From the NCBI GenBank assembly GCA_030848705.1, contig CM061244.1, positions 111,587,111-111,651,110 on the forward strand: a stretch of 64,000 nt of DNA, written 5' to 3'. Every line of letters begins with the position of its first letter. Position 1 is the stretch's first letter. This document shows, in pieces, positions 12,195-24,035 of the stretch. A model generated the notes under the pieces. The model made no database searches, was not told the origin of the DNA, and was given only the letters and a program-made list of their open reading frames with translations. The DNA is from Heracleum sosnowskyi (Eukaryota > Streptophyta > Magnoliopsida > Apiales > Apiaceae). The translations under genes and the position numbers were made by a program.

Positions 12195-14014
12195 TCTTTT
12201 GCTCGTCCTCGAGAAAAACTAATATAATATAAACTACTAACTAATAGATAATACCACTTCCGTAGGTGATCACGGTTGCATTTGGCATATGCAACAAGCC
12301 CTTTAAACCCCTAGGCAGCCCTAGTGGACGAGTGAGGTCTCGTGAGGGTTTATAGTGAATGTACCCACAAAATTCATCTAGCTCATGTAAAAGATCGCAT
12401 GACAATGCAACGCCACACATACAAATCCTCTCATGCTTCATCAACTTAAGAATCAAAAATGACTTTGCAATGTCTTGTCGTGGAAGATGCAAGGATTCAC
12501 ATAGTCTACTCAAAGAAATATGCATGAGTGCTCAAAAGTCCATGTCAAGTGTAAGAATAAGTTGGTAACCATGCTAAGCCCACAAGAGTACACCTTTGAG
12601 TCAAAACTTGGAATCTCAAATGTAGAAACAAGCAATAACTCACCTTTCACTCACAAAAGAATATTCACTCAAGAACAAGGGTAAGTGTATCACTCAATTC
12701 CAGCAAAATCATAAGCATGCTTGACATTTGGTATCAATCTAACTTTAACACAACATACATCAATGATGATAATCAAAAGGTCTTTATTTGGGTTGTAACG
12801 GGGCTAGGGACAAGGTATGTCAAGTAAGGCCAAATAAGGTGAAGTGTCAAAAGCTAGTAGGCACCATAATTAATCATACACATCACCAAACATCCTCCCC
12901 ACAACTGAATTTTCTGATTTTATTCCAACAAAATGCTTGATTAGTCGAATGAAGAAGGATCACAAAAACATAAGTATGCTCTCATAATATATATTTTTCT
13001 TTTTTGTTTTGTTTTGTTTTTTTTATATATTCTCTTTTTTTTTTCTTCGAGAGCTAAGAGATAGATATAAGCAACCACAATCCTCCTTCAAAAATTTATT
13101 GAACAACGACTAACAAGTATGCAACCAAACTCAATATTTCCTCAAAAGTAATGAACAAAAGTAAACCCATCTTACACACCTTATTACTCCCTCAAGTTCC
13201 TACTAGCCATTGACAATTTGGGATCAAGAATAAGTAAGGCTAAACAAGAAAAAGGTCTAGGCAAATAATGTGGTGTGTCACCGAAAAAATAGGATTAAGC
13301 TCAAGAGGGTAACTAATTGATCATATATAAATGGTGTGGTAATTTGGAAAATATAGGTTATTCCTAAATGCCTTTATCATCTTATCATCAAATAATGTCA
13401 TGCATTCAAGAAAGGTCTCAAACAAGTGCTAGCAATGCAAACGACATGTGGACACTCAAGCAAACGAATATAAAATGCAAAAGATATGCATATAGGCTCA
13501 AAAACTCACTTGGTGGTAAAACATAATCAATCCCAAGCAAAAATCTCTTTAATGCACCAACTTGTACTCAAAGCATGGAAACCAAATCATCTTGCACATA
13601 TTCATGTCCTTCTAATTACTTGCAACATTCAGTAAGTCTACTAGTTTCAACTTGCTAGTGTATGTGTGTGAACAAGAACTTAGCAAATCACTTCTTAATC
13701 AAAAGTATCAGAAACACAAGATTACTATAGCATGTAAGGGTGCATAAAGCAACAAGCAATCATTTCACAAGGCTAGAATTATACAATTTACAACACTAAA
13801 CTTCTTTTTGGGATTTTTTCATTTTTCAATTTTTTTTGGTTTTTTTGTTTTTTTTAATAATACTACTAAACCCCTCCCCCATACCTAAATCATGCATTGT
13901 CCTCAATGTATGCAAATGAGAGAAAAATGACAGAGTAAAAGGACGAGAATACCTGATAATGGCATGATATAGGAGTACATACGAATACCTAACACACATA
14001 ATAAACACACTCAC

Positions 14015-14045
<31 letters not shown>

Positions 14046-14094
14046 CTCCCCCATACCTACACTTGACTATAGGAGACACTTACAAAAACGCTTA
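12195..14094 (-). other. Element A 3' untranslated region, pol missing
   Basis: About 1.9 kb between gag-protease and the PPT. No RT, RNase H or integrase motif is visible in any frame. It includes a T-rich stretch near 13,000-13,045 and an (AC)12 microsatellite at 14,023-14,046. A minus-strand frame at 12,241-12,525 (94 codons, ATG start) resembles nothing I know and may be chance. Two more PPT-like words, with tcccccatacct on the plus strand, sit near 13,875 and 14,047. They are followed by leader-like words such as catgcattgtcctc, as if former 3' ends or PPTs had been kept when the pol region was lost. Confidence 0.6.
14023..14046. repeat. (AC)12 microsatellite
   Basis: An uninterrupted AC dinucleotide run lies inside the element A 3' region. 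The valine- and cysteine-rich minus-strand frame over it is an artefact of the repeat. Confidence 0.9.
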
Positions 14095-17000
14095 CTAACC
14101 AATACCAGATCGAGGGAAAACTACCTTTGTGACACAATCAACAAGCATGTGAAACTCACCCATAGAAAAGACAATATTATCCACTAGAGAAAGATGATAT
14201 GGAACCAGAATAAAACTCATACCACTAACATCATTCATAGAACAAGTATACGCTTCTTTATGTTGTTTAAGCAGATTAATAACTTGAAATTCTTGGTTAT
14301 GAACTATGTCACTAGAGATAACAACATGATGAGTTTCATTATTAACTACCAAAGATTGATCAAGAGTGGAAAAAGATGGATTAAAATCAAGTGGGGGTGG
14401 CTCACCAACAGAAGACTTAACAAATTTATGAAGTTCTTTATTACTCTCATACTCCAACAAAATATCTTTCTCAAGAAAAGACACAATTGCACTATCCTCA
14501 AGAATGAATGGAAGAGACTCAGAAGAAGGACCTAGAAACATATATGTATGAGTTTCGGGAAGAGGTTTAAGTTCTAATTCTAGTGGACTTGTCTCAACAG
14601 ATTCATTAGCTTCATAAAGTGGCAAAGGAAAATGTTCTAACTCTCGATTGGAACTAGGAATAGTGGACTCTAACATTTCATTAATCTCATTTTTATGACC
14701 AGTATCATCCCAATCTTGACCAAAGTAGTTTTGACAAAAGTTAAGAACATCATCAACATTCATGATTTCATTATCAACTAACTCATCAATCATGTTAATT
14801 TCCATGGGTTGGTCAAAAAGCTCATTGGGTTGATTTCCTACATTGAAAATGTTGAGATCAATTTGCATGTTTCCAAATGTGAGTTTCATTAATCCATTTC
14901 TACAGTTAATCAAAGCATTAGAGGTGGCAAGAAAAGGTCTTCCTAGAATGATGGGAATTTGATTTTTGAGATTTTGGACAGGTTCGGTTTCTAGAACAAT
15001 GAAATCGACAGGAAAGACAAAATCACCAACCTTAATCAACACATCTTCCACCATACCCTTAGGAATTTTGACAGAACGGTCAGCTAACTGAAGAGTGATA
15101 GTAGTTTTTTTAAGTTCACCTAAACCCAGGTCTTGATAGACAGATAATGGAAGAAGATTCACACTAGCTCCTAGATCGAGTAAAGCTTTATCAATGAAAG
15201 TATTACCAATGACACAAGAAATGGTAGGACAACCAGGATCCTTATACTTCAAAGGGATTTGATTTGACAAGATAGAGCTAACATTAGATGTTAGGAAAGC
15301 TTTCTTAGGAACATGAGTGGTTCTTTTATGAGTACACAAATCTTTTAGACACTTCGCATAAGAGGGAACTTGTTGAATTGCATCTAAAAGAGGAATGTTA
15401 ATCTTGACTTGCTTGAAGACTTCCAAAATCTTATCTAATTGAGCAGATTGTTTGTTTGAAGTAAGTCTGTGAGGAAACGGAGCTTTTGGCTTAAAGACTT
15501 TTTCAATAGACACATCAGAGTGGGGTTTTGAAGGTGGTTCATCGGAGGGTGATGACTCATTAGATTCAACTTCTTCAGGACTCTTGGGATTGGAAGATTG
15601 TTTAAGACTAGGATTCAAGACTAACGGATTTGGTTCAGATGTAAGCTTATCTTCTGCTTGAATATTGACACCAGCATGATTATTGAGTTGATTACCAGAC
15701 CTTAGAGAGATAACAGAATTCACATTTTCATGAGACTTTTGATTTGGATGAAATTTAGGATTAATCTCGGGTTGACTAGGAAATCGATTTTTCTCTCTCT
15801 CGCTGATGGTGTTTGCCAATTGACTAACTTGGACCTCTAGTTTAGATATGGCTTGAGCATTGGAATTTAGCAACTGCCTATCTTGTGTCATAGTGTTCAT
15901 GAAATTTTGTTGAGATTTGAGCAATGCCTCTAAACTCTTTTCTAAAGAAGTAAATCTTTTATCAGATTCGGCAAAACCAGGAGGATTCAAAGGGACTGAA
16001 TTTTGATATTGACCGAGATTTTGTGGAGGATATGAGTTAGGATTTTGAGTTGGGTATGGACCAGGATTGGGCTTTTGAAAAGCAGGTTGAGAATTTTGGT
16101 TATATTGATTGTATTGACCTTGGTTCCATGAGAAATTTGGATGATTTTTCCAACCAGGATTGTATGTGGATGAATAAGGATCATTCCTAACTCTAGATTG
16201 AAACATGGCATTGGCTTGTTCAATTTCAGGACAATTTTCTATCAAATGAGTAGGAGAATTACAGTTTGCACACAGAAACACTTGTGAGGACACCTTGTTG
16301 GTTTCTAAGGCTTCTAGACGTCTAGTGAGTGTAGCTAACTTAGCTTCGGTTGCAATAGAATTACCAACTACGTGTACGCCCTTAGATTTTTCAGTTTCCT
16401 GACTGGGTTCCCTAGTTGACTCCCACAACATTGTTCTTTCAGCTAACTCTTCAAAAAATTGCCAAGCTTCTTCATCAGTTTTATCCATAAACCTACCATT
16501 ACACATAGACTCTAACAAGGCAGTGGTTTGACTATCTAAGGCTTCATAAAGAATTTTACAAAGTCTCCATTTTTCTATACCATGTTGAGGACACTTAGAC
16601 AACAACTTTTGAAATCTATCAAAATATTTCCAAAAAGGCTCATTTGGATTTTGTTGAAATTGGTTGATTTCATTCCTAAGCCTGTTAGCCTTATGGTTGG
16701 GAAAATATTTTTTAAGAAATATAGCAACAAATCCCTCCCATGTGGAAATAGAATTAACGGGTAGACTATACAACCACTGTTTAGCATCTTCTTTTAAAGC
16801 AAAGTTAATGAGTCTAAGCCTAATGGAATCCTCACTTAGTTGTTGAAGTTTTTGTAAGGCACACACTTCCTCAAATTCTCGAATGAAAAGATATGGATCC
16901 TCTCCCTCTACCCCAGCAAACCTAGGTAACATGCTAATGTTATGATGTTTGATTTCAAAATTGTTTGCCGTTACTGCTGGTAGCACTATGCATGAGGGTT

Positions 17001-17187
17001 GAGCGGTACGAGCGGGGTAACAACGTTCTTTAAGTGAAACAGCCATGACGGTTGTTGGAACTTCTACTTCTTTTGACTCAATTTTAGTGGGTGAAGAGAA
17101 ATCGAGTTGTCTTGCTATTCCAGGTAATGAAAGGTCGGATTGTCTCACTAATCTAGATGTATTATCTCGAACCCAAGTACTTTGCAT
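14095..17187 (-). CDS. gag-PR: Element A Gag-protease polyprotein, truncated before reverse transcriptase
   Basis: The frame is open from 17,223, but the first ATG is at 17,187, which I take as the start (about 1,030 residues). Counting from 17,223, residues about 120-280 form a plant Ty3-type capsid domain (words WLYSLP, FLKKYFPNHK, FWKYFDRFQKLL). A CX2CX4HX4C zinc knuckle (CANCNSPTHLIENC) sits near residue 320, followed by a Q/N/P-rich stretch. A retroviral-type aspartic protease lies near residues 670-800 with LLDLGASVNLLP in the active-site loop; DLGA in place of DSG/DTG is usual for the Athila/Tat lineages. The last about 120 residues resemble the linker before RT, then end at a stop. 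No pol follows. The frame has no internal stop and is probably still translatable; Gag would form particles and the protease would process them. Confidence 0.85.
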   Translation of the reverse strand: MQSTWVRDNTSRLVRQSDLSLPGIARQLDFSSPTKIESKEVEVPTTVMAVSLKERCYPARTAQPSCIVLPAVTANNFEIKHHNISMLPRFAGVEGEDPYLFIREFEEVCALQKLQQLSEDSIRLRLINFALKEDAKQWLYSLPVNSISTWEGFVAIFLKKYFPNHKANRLRNEINQFQQNPNEPFWKYFDRFQKLLSKCPQHGIEKWRLCKILYEALDSQTTALLESMCNGRFMDKTDEEAWQFFEELAERTMLWESTREPSQETEKSKGVHVVGNSIATEAKLATLTRRLEALETNKVSSQVFLCANCNSPTHLIENCPEIEQANAMFQSRVRNDPYSSTYNPGWKNHPNFSWNQGQYNQYNQNSQPAFQKPNPGPYPTQNPNSYPPQNLGQYQNSVPLNPPGFAESDKRFTSLEKSLEALLKSQQNFMNTMTQDRQLLNSNAQAISKLEVQVSQLANTISEREKNRFPSQPEINPKFHPNQKSHENVNSVISLRSGNQLNNHAGVNIQAEDKLTSEPNPLVLNPSLKQSSNPKSPEEVESNESSPSDEPPSKPHSDVSIEKVFKPKAPFPHRLTSNKQSAQLDKILEVFKQVKINIPLLDAIQQVPSYAKCLKDLCTHKRTTHVPKKAFLTSNVSSILSNQIPLKYKDPGCPTISCVIGNTFIDKALLDLGASVNLLPLSVYQDLGLGELKKTTITLQLADRSVKIPKGMVEDVLIKVGDFVFPVDFIVLETEPVQNLKNQIPIILGRPFLATSNALINCRNGLMKLTFGNMQIDLNIFNVGNQPNELFDQPMEINMIDELVDNEIMNVDDVLNFCQNYFGQDWDDTGHKNEINEMLESTIPSSNRELEHFPLPLYEANESVETSPLELELKPLPETHTYMFLGPSSESLPFILEDSAIVSFLEKDILLEYESNKELHKFVKSSVGEPPPLDFNPSFSTLDQSLVVNNETHHVVISSDIVHNQEFQVINLLKQHKEAYTCSMNDVSGMSFILVPYHLSLVDNIVFSMGEFHMLVDCVTKVVFPRSGIG

Positions 17188-18122
17188 ACAAGAGAAACAA
17201 TCAACTAAGCACGTAGAAGACAAGAGCTATAAGTAAACACCTAAGAATATGCAAAATCAAAAGAAAAATCTATTTTATCCTAAAAAATATCTAGACCTTG
17301 CTCCTAACAATAAGATACTACTAAAAGTAACAGCTCAAAAAGCATTCGTCGTGACTGGCCAGGCAGGAGGAAGCATTGCCAAGAGGCTAACCACCATTCT
17401 AGGCACCAGTCTAAAGGCCAGGTAAGCTTTCGCTAGTCCTAGACACCACCGAAAAATACTTAGTGATTTGTTCCTCCTAGATTCTCTTCCTAGTTGAGCG
17501 CGATATCCTAGGGGCTAACGTCTAATTAATTTTATTAAGGAAAGGGAATGCAAGATGAACGAATTAGTGATTTGTGGGCCAAGGAAAGAGTAATGAAATC
17601 CCTCACCTTATCTTGAAATTGGGTGGCGCCCTTAAGATTGATTTAATGATGCAACACACAAAGAACGAGAAATAAACACTTATGGATGCAATACACTATG
17701 TGTTCTATTCTAAATTGTACGTACCTCTTTCCTCCAGCAATCACCACAATTGTATAATATGGAAAGCGATAAAGACAATAAAGAAATCTAGATGATGTGC
17801 TCCTATGTGAGAATGAATGATGCAACAATTTGGTTTTTAACAAATAACTAACTAATATTTTTGGATTTTTCAAATATTTAATTTTTTTGTGTTTTTCAAT
17901 AATGGATGGAAAGAAAACAGAGAGAGGTGATACGGAATACCGAAAAGCGCTTCCAAAAATTTCACAAGAGACGACGAGGCCTTCTAGCAATCTTCTTGTC
18001 CAAACTTTCCTCCGCTTCACTGTCCCTAAAAGACAAACAATGCAGAACAAGAAACTAATCCGAAGAATTAAATATCAAGGAGTGAAAATTACCAATAATC
18101 CCCGGCAGCGGCGCCAAAAACT
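17188..18122 (-). other. Element A 5' leader with primer-binding site
   Basis: An untranslated leader of about 0.9 kb lies between the 5' LTR and the gag ATG. A minus-strand frame at 17,643-18,050 (135 codons) has no recognisable domain. The PBS is at the LTR-proximal end (18,100-18,116). Confidence 0.6.
18100..18116 (-). other. Element A primer-binding site, tRNA-Asp type
   Basis: The plus strand reads ccccggcagcggcgcca, identical but for one base to the 3' end of plant tRNA-Asp (ccccggcaacggcgcca, from memory). On the element strand this is TGGCGCCGCTGCCGGGG, six bases from the 5' LTR. A tRNA-Asp primer is the usual choice of Athila elements and supports the lineage call. Confidence 0.8.
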
Positions 18123-18892
18123 TGATGTGTAAAAATAATGTAAACTGCAAGCGCACAGTGTTCAGTTGTAGCAATCACAGATCGATCCACAGAGACTATG
18201 TATTTTCGAAACCCTAACAAATAACTCAGGCGAACTAGACAAATAAGATTTGAGTTGAGATTTGTTTAACCTAATTAAAAATTAAAATCAAATATGGAAA
18301 ACCTAGGAATCTGAATCCATTAATCAATCACAATTAATATCAACTCGCCCTAAAATCAATTCTCTTTCCTTCACAAATAAGATATATCAATTAACGAGAC
18401 AAGCATATACTATGAAACTTGTTATCTAACAATAACCCATCAAAACTTCATGGAGCAAGCATAGGCTATGAAAAATAAATTCGGTAACAATAATATATCA
18501 AAATCACTTTGTCAATTGAACAATTAAGCACCAAGAAAAATTATGAGAACCAATTAATAGGAACAAGAAGATATCAACAATAATTAAATTAACTTCATCT
18601 TCATCCTAGGGCAAGAGATTTAGCTAGACATAATTATAAAACAAGTAAAACAAATAATGTGTAATATTTGGTACGTGTAAGGTGAATCAGGATATTAATT
18701 AATATTAATATTATAAAGAAAACATGCATGCAAACGAATCAGGTGGTATAAATTTAATAAACTAATCCTAGTAATCTAACTGAATCACGTGAATGAATTT
18801 GACAAGGGACAAAAACAATTGAATCAAAGCATAAATGAGACAGCCAAATAAAAAGCAAAGAACGAAACAGAGCAAAAACAGAGGAGAGAATT
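18123..18892 (-). repeat. Element A 5' LTR, inner segment (770 bp)
   Basis: It matches 11,073-11,838 of the left LTR, including the TGATGTGT start. It breaks at GAATT (18,888-18,892), where element B is inserted. The remaining 340 bp of this LTR lie at 31,876-32,215. Confidence 0.93.
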
Positions 18893-20282
18893 TGTTAGGT
18901 CCTGATAAGTTTGTAGAAGGGGGGTTGAATACAAACTATACCGTTTAATCGAATTTGTCCTTTTAGAATAAAACTGTTTAGGAACAAATTAATGCGGAAT
19001 AAAAATGAAACAAGATTCAAGTTAAATATAACTAATATTAAACTTGAAGGGTGTTACAAATGATACTGAGTACAAGATTGAATCTTAAATAAATTAAAAC
19101 AAATCTAGAATAAATTCGACATGAATTTATCTATATTTGTAATAAAATGATTTAACAATATTTGATAATTTAAGATTCGTTCTAGGGATAAAAATCCGCT
19201 AGATAGTCAAAGCAATACAAGTAATCAAATTCTAGTGGTTCGGATTTAACAATACAAACTAGAATTAATTGCTTGAGAAGAAATAAGATATAAAGCTTCG
19301 TTTGTTCTTGAGTAAATGCTTCTGTGTGTTCTTGATACTTTTCTTCAACTGCCTTCCTTTTTCTGTTCTGTCTTTAATTAATACACATCAATTAAGCCTT
19401 GTATGACCTCCAACAGAAATCGGTAGAACCTCTTAAGATTAGAATGACCTGTCAACACAATTTCTAAATTTCGGTATGACCAAAAAAGAAGATTGTATGA
19501 CCCAGAAAAAGTACTTGGTATGACCTTCAAAAAGACTTAATATGACCTTATAAATAATTCAGTAGAACCTAGAAAATAGGTCATACCGAATTATCTACTA
19601 AGGTCATACCGAGTTTCTAATAACAATAAACATAGGTCATACTAGTTCATTTTCAGAAAATCCTTTTAATTTAATTAGATAGATTAAATTATAGATTAAA
19701 TTAATTCTTCTTAAATAGAATTAAGTTAATAAATAATTTAAACTACTAACCTAATTAATTTAATAAATAAATCAATTCTGATAGAATTAATTTATTAATT
19801 AAATTAAATTAATAAATCAAATAAGATATCTTTAAAGCCTTGCATCTCTCTCTCTTCTGAAAACCACTGAATAGATATGATTTAATTCCACTAATGATGT
19901 CGTCATTCGATGCACTGTCTGGTTTCATGAATAACTGACTTCAATGATAATTCTTCATCTTTAAAACATTTAAAGCTGTGGTTTCTTCTCTTTAGCTCTG
20001 ACAATACTCTGTGTCCTGTACTTCTTCCGTCACCACTGGAAATCTTTGTCACTGCAGTAAATCCACTAACTTGAATACTTCACTGAGGCTTGAACAATAA
20101 ATTGAACTTCTTTCAATGTAGAATAACTTCAAGTCTGTAGATGACTTTAATTCTCCATTCTCTTGACAGATAAAACTATCTGAGATTCCTGTGACATATT
20201 AACTTATTATTTACTTATTACAAACTTGTTTAAATTAAGTTGTTTCCTCGGAATATTAACAGGCCTAAACATATGCCTTTCA
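18893..20282 (-). repeat. Element B 3' LTR (1,390 bp)
   Basis: Same length as the other LTR. Differences seen are near 19,124 (t/a), 19,580 (t/c), 19,893 (a/g), 20,047 (t/c) and 20,194 (c/t). Positions 19,401-19,642 hold eleven perfect or near-perfect copies of a nine-base word, GGTATGACC or its complement GGTCATACC. Confidence 0.95.
19401..19642. repeat. Array of GGTATGACC words in LTR of B
   Basis: Eight forward-type copies (starts about 19,401, 19,421, 19,442, 19,471, 19,495, 19,517, 19,541 and 19,561; some with one or two changes such as GGTAGAACC) are followed by three complement-type copies (about 19,578, 19,601 and 19,633). The same array is present in the other LTR (about 30,989-31,230), and a related array lies at 24,274-24,530. 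Confidence 0.85.
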
Positions 20283-20294
20283 ATCTCCCCCTAT
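20283..20294 (-). other. Element B polypurine tract
   Basis: On the minus strand, aatagggggagat abuts the 3' LTR start TGAAAGG. This is the expected position and composition for the plus-strand primer. Confidence 0.8.
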
Positions 20295-20543
20295 TTGTTT
20301 GTTAGAGAATAACAATCAAATACCTAGAGGATAACTCAACTAACTTAAACAAGAAATAGAAATGACTTTTAAGAGCCAAGTAAATAACAAGAAAGGTTCT
20401 GGATTTCATTTAACATTTTCCAGATTCAAACATTAAAGATAAATACAAGATAGATGTTCCTCTAGACTGAACACATATTTACATTGATCCTATCTTGAAA
20501 TACCTAAGCTCTATACATATAACATTTACAGACTAGAGCTTCT

Positions 20544-23500
20544 TCAAATTTCAGACTCCATCATCTCTCCTTCTTCAAGTGCTTCAAGCAAATCCTTGTC
20601 CAGAATACGATCAGATTCAGAAGTAAAGCCACTAGGTCTGACAGGTTGAGCTGTGACTTTCTTCAGCCTATTCTTCATTTGATGATATCTCTTGATATTG
20701 GCAATGCAATAGTCTTGAATCAAATCAGCAACTTCTGTCTTCTCTTGTGTAGCAAACCCTGTTGTCCTCAACATATTCTCCATATAGACAAGATGCCTGG
20801 CAGGATAATCTTTCAACGAGATGGGGTCCATACCACAAGTTTGAAGTGCCCTTCCTTTGTAAAATTTAACTTCATATGGCACATCCACAACTTGAGGACT
20901 AGCCTTCATTGCAAAGTCTCTTAACTGATCATGCAGCAGCTCAGCTAATGGAGAAGTTCTTTTTACCTTGCACATGAAGACCCATAGTTCAGAGAGAGTT
21001 CTGCTTTCCAGAAGATTGGGAGACACTAAGAAGGTTCCCTCATTATGAGTGTAAACATATATCTTCAACTCCTCTCTAACTCTGTCAAATCCAGTTGTGA
21101 TCCTTGAAATCTCTGCATGAAGAGCTTTCATATATACTGTGTTATCTGGATTGACCTGTCTGTACCTTTCCAACATCCCAAGAAACTTTGCATCATTATT
21201 AATTCCTTCTTGATGTGCAAACATTTCTCTTGCCTTGTCCCATTCCACTCCTTGCTTGAGCCTTACATACAATTTTCTATCACTGACCTTCAGATTGTGA
21301 AGCCTTTGCTTTTCTTGTTGCTCAGCTTTTTGAATGACAAGATGCTTGGAAATGATGTCAGATACCTTTGCATTTTCCTCCTCTCTCCTCTTCAAATCAG
21401 CCATTTGTCTCACCAACTCAGCTTCAAAGGCAGGATCCACTACAGGTTCATCTTCCCAGTCAGCATAATCAGCCTCTCCTTCAACTTCTACCTCACCAAA
21501 GATATCTCCAGGGGCTTCAGATTCAACATCATCAAATACTCCCTCTTCACCTTGATAGTAGTCAGCATCAGAAAAAGTTAACTTCTGCTTCCCTTTGTCC
21601 TTTGCAGAACCAGAACCTCCAGCTTCTCCTCCTTGTAACTCCTTCTCCTTATTCTCCCCCTTAGTTGAGGAATCCTCTAAAGATTTAACTTTATCAGTTT
21701 TAGGATCCTCCTCTTTACCTTCTCTTTCTCTTTCACCATCCCTGTCACCATTGCCCCCTTCATCATCATCACCCTCAAAGAATTTCTTCTGTTCAGCATT
21801 GGGTTGATGTGAGACCTTGATCATAGTATACAGATGTTTCATGCCCTCGTTCAGATGTTGCATCCCTCCTTCAATCTTGGTAAACCTCTCATCATTGAAG
21901 TACTGATTTTCATCAATAGTATCTTGAAAGGAGTCTACTTTGGTTGAAATAATAGGAATCTGTTTGATAGCCTCCCTGATCTCAGCATTAGAAACCAGAA
22001 GCTCTGACATATCTGAAGCCATTAACACCTGTGACTCTTGAACAGCATTCAGCTTTGGGACCAATATGACTTTTACTCCCTGTATCTCATCTCTAAGATG
22101 ACCCAGCTGATTATTTACAGAGGTGGAAGAAGAAGACCGTTCATCCACTTGTGCCTTGAGAATATCTTTCTCAGCCTGGGACTCTTGTAGTTGTTTCTGA
22201 AGATTAGCTATTTGAGCCAACAAAGAAGCAGTGTATGTGTCATTGTGTGCACTCATCTCAATTTCTTTCGATGGTGTTTCACTCACCTCACGTGCTTGTG
22301 TTTCGCTCTGTGTTTTACTAACCACTAGCTGTCTATCCAGAGTAGGAGTTGAAGTACCTGCAGAAAAAATCACCATAGCCCCTTCTTGAGAGGTCACTGG
22401 TGGTGCAATGGGAGTTCGCGAATCCCAATCCATGGTAAAGTCCAAAAATTCATCAGAAATTGAAAACTGAATTGCTTCAGATATAGACTTACCATGTTGC
22501 CCTTCACTTTCTCCAGTTGAAACTGCGAGTGAAGAATCCCTTAGGGGAGCCAGAGATGTTCCCTCTGGGAGGGGAGAAAATGATTCTATTATTGGGGGCG
22601 AAGAACCAGATTTTCCCTCTGAAGCCTATGAAGGCTCTTCTACCGTGACAATGGTAGGCACTGTTTCACCAATCATTCCTATGTGCTCTCCTCGCAGAGT
22701 GTCCTGTGCAAGAGTCTCTACTAATGTTTCAGAAGTGTTTTCTCCCATTGTGAGTAATGGGAGAGTGCTTGACTCTGTACAGAATGCCATGGCCTGATGG
22801 CGAATTTCAATAGATTCATCCTGTTGAGAGGATGTCTCTAGTAACTGTTCATTGGCCTTTTGAGAATCCATATCCTTTTGGGAGGATACAGACTGGCTAA
22901 CAGATGCCTCAAGGAGTGTTCTTCTCTTCTTTAGTGGTGGAGGCAGAGCTGTGGGATCACTCATATTAAACTCTACTTCAAGTTGCTCTCTTGATCTTGT
23001 TATAGCTGATAGTTCTAGGGGAGCGGTCAATGGATTTGACTCTGTGTGTGGCTCTATGACCGGGGACAGAGATTGTGGTTCTACAATCCCTTGGTCAATC
23101 CTAAGAACCTCTTGGGTTAGTGGAGCAGTTGAGAGATGATATATTACCTGAAGTGCCATGGTGTTAGGAGGCGCCATTGAAGTTCCTGCTGACGAGGATC
23201 CAACCACTGGATGTTCAATAAAGAGTAAAGGTAACTGTGGTTGCAAAATCTCTCGCAGATAAGATTGTGGAACTAGGGGTCTCCTTCCAGACTTGGAGCT
23301 TGTGGACAAAGATGAATAAATGAGAGGATTAGTATGTGCGGGGACTTGAAAAGGAGTGTTTTGAAAAAGGGTTTTATGTTCATCAGAAAGAACATGATTC
23401 AACACTAGAGAAAGGAAACGAGAATAAAAGCATCTAACTTTCTTTCCAGTTTCAATATCTCTAGGGTAATTGAAAATCCTCCTTATCAAGAGATCCCACA

Positions 23501-24035
23501 GAAGAGTTCCTATGTCCACTCTCAGATTAAAAACAGCAGCATAGGCAATGTTTTGTAGAAGAGAAGTTATGATGGTAAAGTTGTTTTTGGTAGAATTACT
23601 AAAAACTTTAGCTAAACAGTCAAAGAACAAATCCCACTCACAAGCTAGATTACCCTTATTCAGACGAGGAAGAACAATATTTCCTTGGTAATCAATACTA
23701 GAGAAAAATTGAACTAACTCAGGATCAGTAGGGAATCTAACAAAGTTATCAAGTGGAAACTGAAGCACTTGACAAAAGATCTCCTTAGTTACTGTGTACT
23801 GACGATCAGAAATAGTGAATGTGAAAGATCGCATATCTTCAGCAACAACAGCAGTTAAGCATAATAGACGAAGGGGTTCAATCTTTAAATCAACAGAAGC
23901 AGTGATAGCATAGCTAACAATTGATTGTTCATTTAAAAAATGAATCCACGGCCTAAAACGTTCAACAGAACACTTAAGGGGATCACAATAGCCAACGTAA
24001 TTATTAAAACGTTCAACAACAAACTCACCAGCCAT
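20544..24035 (-). CDS. Element B envelope-like ORF, interrupted by a single in-frame TAG
   Basis: One continuous frame of 1,163 codons from ATG at 24,035 to the stop at 20,544, broken only by TAG at 22,626-22,628. I translated the stretch between the TAG and 22,445 and found it fully open. The first part (469 residues) has a folded-looking N-terminal domain (about residues 1-260) shared with the matching proteins of C and D (words WDLFFDCLAKVF, VDIGTLLWDLL, FYSRFLSLVL), then an S/P/T-rich region with a basic PLKKRRTLLE patch. The second part has a coiled-coil-like stretch (LLAQIANLQKQLQESQAEKD), a very acidic E/D/G-rich middle, another charged helix and a globular-looking C-terminus. No signal peptide or membrane segment is seen, so envelope-like is a name by position only. 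Function unknown. The TAG could be one mutation or a readthrough stop. Confidence 0.7.

Noticed and set aside
12241..12525. Minus-strand frame of 94 codons in the 3' region of A
   Set aside because: It has an ATG and no stops, but I recognise no RT, integrase or envelope motif; kept only as a remark in the 3' region entry.
21117..21664. Plus-strand frames of 98-154 codons opposite the envelope-like ORF of B
   Set aside because: They are antisense shadows of a long, better-supported minus-strand frame.
22626..22634. TMV-type readthrough context at the TAG of B
   Set aside because: The six bases after the stop are GCTTCA, not CARYYA, so that specific mechanism is not supported.
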